NCBI GenBank assembly: GCA_027887045.1
Contig: JAPCJH010000001.1
Span: 248,001 to 312,000, forward strand
Source of the DNA: Nitrososphaerota archaeon
GTDB lineage: Archaea; Thermoproteota; Nitrososphaeria; Nitrososphaerales; Gagatemarchaeaceae
DNA: 64,000 bases
Direction: 5' to 3'
The notes below the pieces were generated by a model, which made no database searches, was not told the origin of the DNA, and was given only the letters and a program-made list of their open reading frames with translations. Below are positions 33,733-41,851 of this stretch, piece by piece. Position numbers and translations under genes: made by a program. Positions within the stretch are counted from its first letter, which is position 1, and every line of letters begins with the position of its first letter.

Positions 33733-35466
33733 TCAATCGATTCTTTGCGGTCTCTTGAGAGCCGTAGATGCGCGAAGAGAGACTGAATCGCGAGCCCCTG
33801 CCGTTCGGGACCGAGATGACCGCCGGAGTAAGAAATCAAGAGAAACCAAGAATGCGACAGTACCTGCAATAATCAACCCGTAGAATACGAAAGACAGTGA
33901 ACTTAGACCGGTTGGAACGACGGGTGCGGCGGAGGCGATAAAGGTCCGTGTGAGAGCGTTGTTCAAATCGTTTGATTCACTGATTGTCCCCAAATCATTG
34001 GCGACGACGGTGACATTCTGAGCTCCTGCCTTTGCTATGAGTGATTTGGAGAACGAACCGCCATAAGACTGCCCCGACCTCAAAGATAGGTTCCCCACAA
34101 AGTCTACACGCACGTAGTTACCAGTCGTATCGTTCGCGTACAGGCCTACCTCGAAGCCCTGAGCGCTGGCGGGACCACGGTTCGCAATGACGAAGTTCAC
34201 CTTCACCGGATCTCCAACTCTCGGATTCGGTGGGGTCATCCAGACCTTAGTCGTCGTCAGGGCAGGCAGAGCGACGCCGAGGACTGATCCCAAACCGAGA
34301 GTGACGTTTGGCCGAAGAGCCAGCGGATATTTGTCAGAGATGTACAAGCCTGGCAACAATAGTGGAGGAGCCGGACTTGCGGTGAAGTCGAACCCCTCGG
34401 TCAAGTCGTTCGCTGCAGCGTCCCTTTGGGTCAGCGCGGGGAGGTGATGGATCGTCTCGATGAACTTGAGAATCGACGTAAAGTCTGCCTGCGTGTGGTC
34501 GATGACACCGTGCTTTGCGTAGGGTGAGATAATCAGGCATGGGACTCTGAATCCATAACCGACTGAGTCAACCTGAGGAGGCGCGACGTGGTCGTACCAC
34601 CCGCCGTAGTCGTCCCAGGTCACGAATATGGCGCTGGAGCTCCAGTACTCGCTCATCATGACTCTGTTTATCATCGAGACGACGGCTCTCTCTCCAGAAA
34701 CGACGTCGTAGGGGGGATGCTCACTGATGGCATCCGTCGAAGGCATCACGTACACGACATCTGCGAGCTTATGGCTCTTCACGTCGACCGCGAACTGTTC
34801 TGTCGAAGCGAGGTGAGATAGCCGGCTCTGGTTACCAGCGAAGGAAGAAAAAGCAGGGAGTGGATTCCACCCGTTCGCGATTTCGTATCCCCCGGCGTAA
34901 TACCTCCACGAGACGTGCTGCCGATCGAGCTCATCGAAGATTGTCTTGAAACTGAACGTCAGACCGGCGATGCCAGCTCTCGCGTTTCCAGACTGACCCG
35001 CAATCAAGAAGAGATGATTCGGAACGCTTGGGGCCATCACGGACGAGAAGAAGTTGTCGAAGAGAACGAATTTGGAAGCGTAGCTCCAGTAGTACGGAAT
35101 CTGATGGTAATCGAAGTAGCCCATCGTCAGGTTCGATTTTGAGACCGCGACGAAGCGGTCCATGCTCCCATTGTTGTACGCCATATGCGCGCATTCCCAG
35201 CTATGGCAGAGGTCGTGGGTGATTGTCGTCCCCTCTATGTGGAAAGGCTTCACGCTCTTTCCAGTGGTCCCTCCTTCCGGCAAAGAGGTAGAGAGGTTAA
35301 GGCCGCGGGCGCCCGGATATGTTCCAAAATAGTTGTCGAAAGTATGGTTTTCTTCGACGATGACTATGATATGTTTGATCTGCTGAACTTGTGCTGGTGC
35401 TTGGGCTGCAACTGGCGGCAACTGGAAGAGCAAAATCGCCGCTAACACGACGACCGAGAGCCTCAA
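33733..35466 (-). CDS. Secreted phosphoesterase (acid phosphatase/phospholipase C superfamily)
   Basis: 577 residues: signal peptide (MRLSVVVLAAILLFQLPPVAAQ), then the PF04185-type alkaline-phosphatase-superfamily domain (about 28-370) with KHIIVIVEENHTFDNYFGTY, HSWECAHMAYNNG and WDDYGGWYDHVAPP as metal and active-site segments. A CARDB-like beta domain (about 395-495) and a C-terminal membrane helix (about 530-550) follow. It probably hydrolyses phosphomonoesters or phospholipids outside the cell. Start TTG 35466. Confidence 0.88.
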   Translation of the reverse strand: MRLSVVVLAAILLFQLPPVAAQAPAQVQQIKHIIVIVEENHTFDNYFGTYPGARGLNLSTSLPEGGTTGKSVKPFHIEGTTITHDLCHSWECAHMAYNNGSMDRFVAVSKSNLTMGYFDYHQIPYYWSYASKFVLFDNFFSSVMAPSVPNHLFLIAGQSGNARAGIAGLTFSFKTIFDELDRQHVSWRYYAGGYEIANGWNPLPAFSSFAGNQSRLSHLASTEQFAVDVKSHKLADVVYVMPSTDAISEHPPYDVVSGERAVVSMINRVMMSEYWSSSAIFVTWDDYGGWYDHVAPPQVDSVGYGFRVPCLIISPYAKHGVIDHTQADFTSILKFIETIHHLPALTQRDAAANDLTEGFDFTASPAPPLLLPGLYISDKYPLALRPNVTLGLGSVLGVALPALTTTKVWMTPPNPRVGDPVKVNFVIANRGPASAQGFEVGLYANDTTGNYVRVDFVGNLSLRSGQSYGGSFSKSLIAKAGAQNVTVVANDLGTISESNDLNNALTRTFIASAAPVVPTGLSSLSFVFYGLIIAGTVAFLVSLDFLLRRSSRSRTAGARDSVSLRASTALKRPQRID

Positions 35467-35647
35467 CTGGATTCGCTTTCGTTCCGTGGCCTCCCTGGGT
35501 GCGCCTTAAGCGTTGATAATACCCCCGGCGTACCTCAGGGGCTTCCTAGCCCTCTTGTCCGACCTGAGCACTCCAATTTGAATACGATCCCAACGAAAAG
35601 GAGTTCGCTATGTCGAATCATGAAGAGCGAGGAGGGAGGAACTAGTT

Positions 35648-35854
35648 CTATCTCAGAATCTTTACAATTAGTACGTCTTCAATCTTTTCGGGCACTTCTA
35701 CTTTATCATCTGTCACGTAGACGATGATGTGGTCCTTTCCGATTCCGACACCGGTCACTCCAGGAAGGTCAGAAAGCTCGTCGCCGTGGGCATATCTGAC
35801 AAGAGCAACGTGATTGAGATGCGGGTCTGTCTGCCAGAAATAGTTCTCTTTCAC
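35648..35854 (-). CDS. Small alpha/beta protein (68 aa), unknown
   Basis: 68 residues from GTG 35854. LVRYAHGDELSDLPGVTGVGIGKDHIIVYVTDDKVEVPEKI has regular strand-helix-strand patterning, with GVxGVGIGKDxIIVYV resembling short domains that precede some proteases. It is isolated, with no clear operon partner. Function unknown. Confidence 0.6.
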   Translation of the reverse strand: MKENYFWQTDPHLNHVALVRYAHGDELSDLPGVTGVGIGKDHIIVYVTDDKVEVPEKIEDVLIVKILR

Positions 35855-35940
35855 AGGATAACAGGCTTCCGAGTTTGTGGGCCCTTGGCGCCCTATTAAG
35901 GGTTGGGACTCTGAACTACTAAATGGGAATCGTTACCCCT

Positions 35941-36342
35941 TTATCCCTTAATCCGCTTCCCTATCTCCGCTTCCTGCGCCCTGATTTCCTTTATTTGCTT
36001 GGAGATTCTGGTCATGAAGAAGTAGTCACGAAGACCGACGAATAGCCAGAGAATCGTAAAGACGATTAGGACGACCTCGAAGATTACCAATGTTGGATCG
36101 ACCAGATTTACTGTTACAGTTGTTGTCCCCAGGGCGAACGGTAGGACGAGTTGAATAACGTAGGAGAGCAATAGGAACGAAGCCACCGCAGTCGTTACCA
36201 ACGCCATTGTCCTTACCTTCCGGCCTCCCACTTCGATGTGTTCGACGAAGGCTTCGTTCAGCCTGCTGGCTTCCAAGGCGAGCGACTTGTCTTCGGCCAT
36301 CTCGCGAATTAAGCGCGAATCGAAGATAAAAGGAATGCTCAC
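35941..36342 (-). CDS. Two-helix membrane protein with coiled-coil tail
   Basis: 133 residues: N-terminal helix (EDKSLALEASRLNEAFVEH), two membrane segments (about 46-70 and 83-106), then a charged coiled-coil-like C-terminus (RISKQIKEIRAQEAEIGKRI). Start GTG 36342 within CTTGACGTGAGC, a sequence echoed upstream at 36648-36660. It lies 10 bp downstream of a wHTH gene and is probably co-transcribed with it. Function unknown. Confidence 0.6.
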   Translation of the reverse strand: MSIPFIFDSRLIREMAEDKSLALEASRLNEAFVEHIEVGGRKVRTMALVTTAVASFLLLSYVIQLVLPFALGTTTVTVNLVDPTLVIFEVVLIVFTILWLFVGLRDYFFMTRISKQIKEIRAQEAEIGKRIKG

Positions 36343-36352
36343 GTCAAGTGAG

Positions 36353-36607
36353 TTAGAGCCGAAGCTTCATCTGCACCTTCCGCCAGTCCTGGCAAAGGAC
36401 GTAGCCATCAGGCAAAAGTCGAAAGACATTCTGCCCGTCTACAACTTCCTTCCTCAAGAGTCCTCGTCCCTCGAGGAAGCTCGTGTAGTCTACCATGCGG
36501 TCGTAAGGGACATTGACGATGCGCGCGAGCCTTGTAGGCACAACCGGACCCGCCTCTAGCGCCATGAGGATGTCGAGGTAAATCGCGTCCGCCGTCCGCT
36601 TCTTCAA
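36353..36607 (-). CDS. Archaeal winged-helix protein (84 aa)
   Basis: 84 residues: KKRTADAIYLDILMALEAG...PTRLARIVNVPYDRMVDYTSFLEGRGLL is the winged-helix pattern of small archaeal regulators. TTG 36607 is the only in-frame start after a TGA. A TATA-like element (AGATAAATT on the plus strand, 36633-36641) is about 30 bp upstream. It is divergent from the 36711-40366 operon across the ACTCACGT/ACGTGAGT dyad and is the obvious candidate to regulate both. Confidence 0.75.
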   Translation of the reverse strand: MKKRTADAIYLDILMALEAGPVVPTRLARIVNVPYDRMVDYTSFLEGRGLLRKEVVDGQNVFRLLPDGYVLCQDWRKVQMKLRL

Positions 36608-36647
36608 TCGAACGAAACTGAGTTCGGACGGTAGATAAATTGAGGGT

Positions 36648-36677
36648 ACTCACGTCAAGAGACCTCCTAACGTGAGT
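36648..36677. promoter_or_regulatory. Shared operator between divergent wHTH gene and four-gene operon
   Basis: ACTCACGT (36648-36655) and ACGTGAGT (36670-36677) are perfect 8-bp arms with a 14-nt spacer. They sit between the leftward TATA (36633-36641) and the rightward TATA-like CTATTTTAG (36681-36689). CTCACGTCAAG from the left arm recurs at 36338-36348. Confidence 0.6.
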
Positions 36678-36710
36678 CGGCTATTTTAGCAAAAACCTCC
36701 AGCAGCGGTC

Positions 36711-37946
36711 ATGAACTCGATCTTGACTTCAGTGTGGCTCGGTTACACTGAGAGAGGGTCAAGATTGAAGATTGGATACGAAGACCTTCTCCCCGCTTCC
36801 TCGATACTCGGTTCCGGCGCCAATGGCATCGCCGCGGTCTTCGCTTATGCAGCTGTTGAGGCGGGGCTGAGAACTCTTGTCGTAGACCTGAACGGGAAGC
36901 TCTCCGCGCGTCTCTCCGGTCACATCCCATCGTTCGGAGCCGGTTACGTCCTCCAGGACGCGATGACAATCAGCGAGAACGAGATCACCCTCGGATCGTT
37001 GATAGGTTCCGCTTACGCGACAGTGTTCAACCTCACGGGATCACAGGAGGACATCCTCAATCTGGCTCTTAGGCATCTGCTGGTGGAGGGAGGAGGAGAA
37101 GCTTCGGCAAGCCCGGCGGCGTTGAGCGGCGCTCTGGGGACCATCACTGGGTTCCGTTCGACGGACAAACAGGAAGTCGAGGGGAAGATCTCGACTTTGA
37201 GCCAGATGGAGGCGACGGGGAATCCGGGTGCTGTCGGGGAAGTACTCTCATTTAGTTCGCTGGTTGACTTTTCTGACCAATCGCCCCTCGAACTCGGGAA
37301 CGCCTCGGCCGCCATTTTTCTCGCGAAGGTGCTCGCGCTTGGCGAAACACGTGAAAACCAAGGACCAGACCTGATCGTCATCAGCGACGCCCACAGGATA
37401 TTCAAGGCGCACAAGCTCCTCAATCATAGTGGAACCCTAGGGGACGCTGTCATCGCTAGCCCGTTCGGCAAAGTGTTTGCTTCAGAACTCGGCCACGCGC
37501 TTGATGAGCAGCTCGTCAGCGCCTGTCCCGTTCGGATCTTCTCAAGCTCGCTATGGAACGAGTTGAGCAAGACAGACCACGTCCTTCCTGGTGTCTTTGT
37601 GCTCGAGAACACATCGCTCGACAAGCGGCAGGCCCTCTTTCCGCGCCTCTTCGAAGGGAAGAGAGGTGAGAAGAAGCTCGGGCCCGGTTTGCCACTCGCC
37701 TCTCGAGAACTCACGATTCTCATCCTGGAGATGGTCGCGAGTTCTGCCCTCGCGACGAAGTCCTCCCTGATGGACTTTCTATCCGACTACGACAGAGGAT
37801 CGGTGGGCCGGGAGGTAGAGAGACTCTGCGGCGAGAGCCTTTTGCGAGTAATCCGCCCACAGAAAGACGAAGGAGGCCCGGCTGGCATTTTGATCGTCAC
37901 TCCGTACGGGAAACTGGAGCTCGAAAAGATGAGGAAGGATGGATAG
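36711..37946 (+). CDS. HerA/VirB4-like ATPase-fold protein lacking the P-loop lysine
   Basis: 411 residues. The order of elements follows HerA-like ATPases: SSILGSGANGIAAVFAYAAVEAG then LRTLVVDLNGKLS at the Walker A position, TGSQEDILNLALRHLL, and PDLIVISDAHRIF at the Walker B position. A C-terminal winged helix follows (about 335-408). However the P-loop reads GSGANGIA with no GK(S/T), and Walker B reads ISDAH, so ATP hydrolysis is doubtful. It is the first gene of four overlapping genes, sharing 8 bp with the RecA-like gene. ATG 36711 is about 25 bp after a TATA. Family assignment is by pattern only. Confidence 0.55.
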   Translation: MNSILTSVWLGYTERGSRLKIGYEDLLPASSILGSGANGIAAVFAYAAVEAGLRTLVVDLNGKLSARLSGHIPSFGAGYVLQDAMTISENEITLGSLIGSAYATVFNLTGSQEDILNLALRHLLVEGGGEASASPAALSGALGTITGFRSTDKQEVEGKISTLSQMEATGNPGAVGEVLSFSSLVDFSDQSPLELGNASAAIFLAKVLALGETRENQGPDLIVISDAHRIFKAHKLLNHSGTLGDAVIASPFGKVFASELGHALDEQLVSACPVRIFSSSLWNELSKTDHVLPGVFVLENTSLDKRQALFPRLFEGKRGEKKLGPGLPLASRELTILILEMVASSALATKSSLMDFLSDYDRGSVGREVERLCGESLLRVIRPQKDEGGPAGILIVTPYGKLELEKMRKDG

Positions 37947-38937
37947 GCTTCCCACTCAATGCAAGGCGGTCGACTCCTTGACCGATGGCGGACTAGCTAC
38001 GGGTACTATCACCCAGATATTTGGAGAGAAGGCTCTCGGCAAGAGCATACTTTCCCTTCAGGCCGCGTACAGCACGGCCGCTGCCGGAAACAGCTCGATA
38101 ATCCTGGACACCGAGCAATCATACTCCGGCTACCTGCTTCCCTATTGGATGGAGCGAATGGAGAAGCGCTTCGAGAAGAAAGTCCCTGTAGTGTACGCGG
38201 ACGCGAGGCGGGAGCCTAAAGCTTCCAAGAAGAAGCCCGTATCGAAGAGCCAGCTCATCACGGCGATATCGACGACGTTGAACCAGCTAGGGGTAGGTTA
38301 CATCGACTCGCAGCTCGGCGTCATGGCCGACGTCCTCTCCCCCGACCTGCAACTGGACGTCGACGTCCAAGAACCGTCGGTAATCGTGATTCAGGTCCCC
38401 GAGATCACAGACCTGCTCGGTCTGCACGGCGTGAGCGCGGGAATCGATGTTTCGGAGGGTGGTCGGGTCGAGCTTCACCTGAGGCAAACACCCGTCTACC
38501 ATTCGATACTCCATGGCCTGGTCAGCCAGACCAAGGCCAAGCTACTCGTCTACGACTCGATATCCGCGCCTTTGAAGGCGATGTTCACCAACACCCAGGA
38601 CCTCCCCGCAAGGAGTTCCAGCATGGCGATGCTGTTGATGCACGCGCAGAGGCTCTGCATCGAATTTCAGATCGCAGTGATGGCCACCAGTCACGTCTCC
38701 ATCGACCCGATTCACGGATGGAACAGGAGCCCGTACGGCGGAGTGATCCTGGGGCACGAAGCAAAGTTCAGTCTGGAACTGACCAAGCAGGGAGCAAAAA
38801 GGAACGGAGAAGCTATGCCGCTGAACCCCGAAGATAGAGTCGAGAAATCGAGGCAGGTGTGGGTCCAGAGACATCCCGCCCTGGAGGACTACTCGAGGTT
38901 CGGGTACTTCACCATCGGCGAGGACGGGATCAGGTGA
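37939..38937 (+). CDS. RecA/RadA-superfamily ATPase
   Basis: 332 residues. RecA-like core: TQCKAVDSLTDGGLATGTITQIFG, Walker A GEKALGKS, IILDTEQSY at the expected strand, Walker B KLLVYDSI and the motif-3-like VMATSHVS. A long insert at about 85-175 separates the strands. There is no N-terminal HhH domain, so it is closer to RadB/KaiC-type paralogues than to RadA itself. It likely works with the HerA-like protein encoded upstream and the membrane protein encoded downstream; a role in DNA handling is inference. It overlaps both neighbours. Confidence 0.75.
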   Translation: MDRLPTQCKAVDSLTDGGLATGTITQIFGEKALGKSILSLQAAYSTAAAGNSSIILDTEQSYSGYLLPYWMERMEKRFEKKVPVVYADARREPKASKKKPVSKSQLITAISTTLNQLGVGYIDSQLGVMADVLSPDLQLDVDVQEPSVIVIQVPEITDLLGLHGVSAGIDVSEGGRVELHLRQTPVYHSILHGLVSQTKAKLLVYDSISAPLKAMFTNTQDLPARSSSMAMLLMHAQRLCIEFQIAVMATSHVSIDPIHGWNRSPYGGVILGHEAKFSLELTKQGAKRNGEAMPLNPEDRVEKSRQVWVQRHPALEDYSRFGYFTIGEDGIR

Positions 38938-39998
38938 TGGGCTGGGGCATTAAGATCCTACTCTTCTTCTTACTTCTCGTCACCATCGGGTACAGGGCGT
39001 GGATTCTTTCGTTCCTGATACTGCTTTGTTTCGTCGTGCCGCGTCTCTTCAGGAGAAGGCCGAGGATGGCAGTCGTGGTAGACAGGCCTCAAAAGTCGGG
39101 GGTTCTATTGCGGGGGTCAAAGCGCACGCTGGTCGGGTGTTTCCTGGTCCTCCTTTCCGTTGCAGCAGTCGTGGCGGGAGGGCGGTGGTCCCCCGTAGCG
39201 ATCGCGTGCGCCGGGATTCTTCTAATTTTTTCGAGAAGAATCGCCAACTCGCGATGGCTCGCCGGACTCGAGCCAGTCTCCGAGTCGATCTTGCTCAGCC
39301 GGAGCAGTGTTCCTCTGCACTGGGTGTCGGTGTCCGAGGTGAAGCTCTCCACTAAGAACGTGGCGAAGGCCCTAGCGATGCTGGACGACGAGCTGGTCAT
39401 CGCTGCAAGAGGAGAAACCCATCTCTTCCTCATCCTGAAGGAATTCGCCTTTAGCCGGAGCGCAGCGGAAGAGGGGATCCTGAAACGGCTCCGTCGGATC
39501 AATGCACTGACCGCACCGCGCGGGGCGTTCCTGCTCCCTCTAGACAGCGACCAGGCCGCCAGGCTTCTGAAGCTTTCTCTGGCTCGCGTGGATATCGAAG
39601 ACTCGGATTGGCCCGTTTCCCTGGAATCCGCACCCCTGAATTTCTTGATTCTGAAGCCCAAAGGAGGATTCGTGGAATCAATCGGGGGTTACCTGATTGA
39701 TGACGAGGGCGACAAACCCCTCCTCCCACTGGCCTGGAAACGTTTGAAGGTGGAACCATTGCTCCTTGAGACTTTTGAATCACTCGAAAAGATGATTGAC
39801 TGGCCGGCCGGGGATGCGGTTTCATCGATGCTCGCAGGCCTCTTCGCGGCGAAGGGAGATGTTGGCGATGCGCTCCAGATCGTCGGCAAAAACTCCCATA
39901 CGACCCTCACGGTTAGGGTGCTCTCATCCCCCGGGATCGAACTCTCTAGGGTCCAGCTAAGAGCCCTAGCCAGGGTGTACCCCGATGTCAATCGATGA
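38937..39998 (+). CDS. Membrane protein of the HerA/RecA-like operon
   Basis: 353 residues from ATG 38937, overlapping the RecA-like stop as TGATG. Four hydrophobic segments in the first 105 residues (about 5-20, 22-36, 62-80, 82-98), then a soluble alpha/beta domain (about 110-350) with WVSVSEVKLSTKNVAKALAMLDDELV. The soluble domain is probably cytoplasmic. No family is recognised. The arrangement suggests a membrane-docked partner for the ATPase-fold proteins. Confidence 0.65.
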   Translation: MGWGIKILLFFLLLVTIGYRAWILSFLILLCFVVPRLFRRRPRMAVVVDRPQKSGVLLRGSKRTLVGCFLVLLSVAAVVAGGRWSPVAIACAGILLIFSRRIANSRWLAGLEPVSESILLSRSSVPLHWVSVSEVKLSTKNVAKALAMLDDELVIAARGETHLFLILKEFAFSRSAAEEGILKRLRRINALTAPRGAFLLPLDSDQAARLLKLSLARVDIEDSDWPVSLESAPLNFLILKPKGGFVESIGGYLIDDEGDKPLLPLAWKRLKVEPLLLETFESLEKMIDWPAGDAVSSMLAGLFAAKGDVGDALQIVGKNSHTTLTVRVLSSPGIELSRVQLRALARVYPDVNR

Positions 39999-40366
39999 CC
40001 GCAGTGCCCCGGTACTCTTCGGGAATTTTTTTCGGTTACACGGAGGAATTCGTTAGGGAACTCGAAGCCATGGCGTACGGCAAGACTCTCCATTACAGGA
40101 CGCTCGGACTCTTAGCGCAGGATGAAGAGCCTCTCTCACTCGAAACCCTGCGGGAGGACCTCGCACTCGGCAGGCGCGCCATACTCTATCACGAAACAGG
40201 GAGGGCGGGGATCCTGAGAGAGATCATCGAGCAATTCGTAATTAACGGGCTGGTCGAACGGGTCGGCAACCCTTACAGGACGAAGTACAAGCTGAATCTC
40301 GACAACGGGTACAGGTGGGCGCTCTTCCGACTCCAGCGAGACAATCCTAGACTAGACCGTCGGTAA
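39995..40366 (+). CDS. Winged-helix protein closing the four-gene operon
   Basis: 123 residues from ATG 39995 (ATGA overlap with the previous gene). GKTLHYRTLGLLAQDEEPLSLETLREDLALGRRAILYH...IIEQFVINGLVERVG is a winged-helix pattern. Its N-terminal IFFGYTEEF resembles WLGYTERG at the start of the HerA-like protein, hinting at a shared interaction motif. It may be a DNA-binding subunit rather than a regulator. Confidence 0.65.
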   Translation: MTAVPRYSSGIFFGYTEEFVRELEAMAYGKTLHYRTLGLLAQDEEPLSLETLREDLALGRRAILYHETGRAGILREIIEQFVINGLVERVGNPYRTKYKLNLDNGYRWALFRLQRDNPRLDRR

Positions 40367-40455
40367 GCGAGTGAAACTTTCAAACTCCCCTCTCTGGCTC
40401 CTCCTCTTCGAAAATCGCTCAGTCGTTATATTCAGACTTACAACAGTGGCCCAGC

Positions 40456-40590
40456 ATGAATAGGTGGACATGCTACTCACGACTGGAAGGAAGCGAACAC
40501 GACCACGAATGTTCGATGCAGGTAAGCCACAGGTTGCCGCACGTGTGCAAGTGCGGCTTCAATTGGGGAGAGTCTTCCCGTGGCAGATGA
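40456..40590 (+). CDS. Mini zinc protein (44 aa)
   Basis: ATG 40456 to TGA 40588-40590: MNRWTCYSRLEGSEHDHEC...RLPHVCKCGFNWGE, with C6, C19, C31, C33 and several His able to bind zinc. A TATA-like GTTATATTC (40424-40432) lies about 28 bp before the ATG, a good leaderless promoter. It is followed by a second mini zinc protein 16 bp downstream. Confidence 0.55.
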   Translation: MNRWTCYSRLEGSEHDHECSMQVSHRLPHVCKCGFNWGESSRGR

Positions 40591-40606
40591 ACTGAGCTGA
40601 CTGTCG

Positions 40607-40735
40607 ATGGTTTACACTTCGGTATACTGCAAGAAGCATAACTTCTGGTACTGGCCGTCCGAGGGGTGCGAGGTCTGCAGGTCGGAGGCGGACGCCCCGG
40701 CAATCAAGAAGTCCCTCCTCGATTTTTTCCCATGA
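40607..40735 (+). CDS. Second mini zinc-finger-like protein (42 aa)
   Basis: ATG 40607 to TGA 40733-40735: MVYTSVYCKKHNFWYWPSEG then CEVCRSEA. C8-x2-H11 and C21-x2-C24 form a CCHC/treble-clef-like set. It lies directly after the 44-aa gene and probably shares its transcript. No family is recognised; the call rests on the cysteine pattern and context. Confidence 0.5.
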   Translation: MVYTSVYCKKHNFWYWPSEGCEVCRSEADAPAIKKSLLDFFP

Positions 40736-40881
40736 TTAGGCTTGCCCTGGGCAGATCTCACATCGCACAATTCGCTTTCTGAAGGGCTCAGCTCAAACAA
40801 CCGCGGTCGCGAGTATCCATATAGACGGATTCTCTCATCTCCCATTTACTGTGAGCGCATAAATATCTCGGTCCCCAGGAA

Positions 40882-40897
40882 TATTCGGATAGGAATA
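40882..40897. promoter_or_regulatory. Operator at the start of the XRE-CBS gene
   Basis: TATTC-GGATAG-GAATA lies 1 bp before ATG 40899. Its reverse complement TATTCCTATCCGAATA matches the operator at 41523-41544, with one difference in the shared 16-bp core. Binding here would block initiation, so autorepression is likely. Confidence 0.65.
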
Positions 40898-40898
40898 A

Positions 40899-41489
40899 AT
40901 GACGTTTGCGCTCGTGGACCCCAGACAACTGAAGAGGATCAGGGTCCAGCTTTCCATGACGCAGGCCAGTCTGGCTCGCGAAGCGGGGGTGAGCCAGTCC
41001 TTGATAGCGAAGATAGAAGCCGGGAAAGCGGACCCGGCTTTCAGCGCCCTCAAGGCCATATCGGAGGCGCTCCGCTCGAAGCGCGCAACAGAAGAAAGGC
41101 GGGCCGCGGACGTCATGTCGCACCCCGTGATCTCCGTCAAGCCGACTGCAAAGTTAGCGGAGTGCATCTCATTGATGAAACATCATGGGATTTCACAGCT
41201 CCCTGTAATCGAGGGGGGACTCGCTGTCGGATCCGTTACCGAGAATAGCATCTTGGTGATAATGTCTGAGAAAGAAGACCCGAAGAAGATTTTGTCCGAG
41301 CCGGTCAGGAAATTCATGAGACCCCCCTTCCCCGTGGTGAGTCAGGATACTCCGACAGAAGCTCTTTTGTCACTGTTCAACTTTGTACCAGTCGTCCTCG
41401 TGTCGGCAGGAGAGAAGATTACGGGCCTGATTGCTAAGATAGACCTTCTCGAGTCGGAGGCCAATACCCGGCGGACACAGTCAACCTGA
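40899..41489 (+). CDS. XRE-type HTH regulator with CBS domain pair
   Basis: 196 residues. An N-terminal Cro/C1-type HTH (about 9-62: LKRIRVQLSMTQASLAREAGVSQSLIAKIEAG) is fused to two CBS motifs (about 70-125 VMSHPVISVKPTAKLAECISLMKHHGISQLPVIEGG and 132-190). CBS pairs bind adenine nucleotides or SAM, so the protein probably senses energy or methyl status. Near-identical operators flank the gene at 40882 and 41523. This arrangement is conserved in archaea (XRE-CBS), though targets are rarely known. Confidence 0.9.
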   Translation: MTFALVDPRQLKRIRVQLSMTQASLAREAGVSQSLIAKIEAGKADPAFSALKAISEALRSKRATEERRAADVMSHPVISVKPTAKLAECISLMKHHGISQLPVIEGGLAVGSVTENSILVIMSEKEDPKKILSEPVRKFMRPPFPVVSQDTPTEALLSLFNFVPVVLVSAGEKITGLIAKIDLLESEANTRRTQST

Positions 41490-41522
41490 TGACGGACCGG
41501 CGAGCCGCCATCTACTTCTCCA

Positions 41523-41544
41523 AATTATTCCTATCGGAATAATT
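41523..41544. promoter_or_regulatory. Second copy of the XRE-CBS operator
   Basis: AATTATTCC (41523-41531) and GGAATAATT (41536-41544) are perfect 9-bp arms around TATC. The site lies just upstream of the TATA-like TAATATAG (41557-41564) that serves the gene at 41590. The XRE-CBS protein may therefore control that gene too. Confidence 0.65.
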
Positions 41545-41589
41545 CTGTCAAGACATCTAATATAGCGGGCACCTCAACTGAGCTTCATC

Positions 41590-41784
41590 TTGCAATTCGC
41601 CGTCGTCGCAACCACGAACGAGGGGTACATGAAAAAATATCCTCTACAATCCTTACCTGAAGCCAGGAACACACGCGATTTTCTCGAGGAGACGGGAGAA
41701 TACAGGGGAATTGCAATATATCAGCTCCAAGGACAAACCGGCCCCCTGAAGGAATGGGTAGAATTAGAAGAGATCAGCGCGTAG
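41590..41784 (+). CDS. Small protein under the XRE-CBS operator (64 aa)
   Basis: 64 residues from TTG 41590, about 28 bp after TAATATAG. FAVVATTNEGYMKKYPLQSLPEARNTRDFLEETGEYRGIAIYQLQGQTGPLKEWVELEEI reads as a compact alpha/beta protein. No family is recognised. The upstream operator ties it to the XRE-CBS regulator. Confidence 0.55.
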   Translation: MQFAVVATTNEGYMKKYPLQSLPEARNTRDFLEETGEYRGIAIYQLQGQTGPLKEWVELEEISA

Positions 41785-41851
41785 CTCAAGTCCTCCATTG
41801 GTGCGATACTTGCAGACACGTTTAAGTGCGTACATTTGTGTACCGTCCATC

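Noticed and set aside
35612..35651. 11-codon frame with AAGGAG before ATG (MSNHEERGGRN)
   Set aside because: Too short to support without expression evidence; no recognisable role.
36408..36653. 81-residue frame from GTG 36653 with a strong ribosome-binding site
   Set aside because: After about 15 codons it overlaps the wHTH gene out of frame and becomes Arg/Gly-rich noise. At most a short leader peptide.
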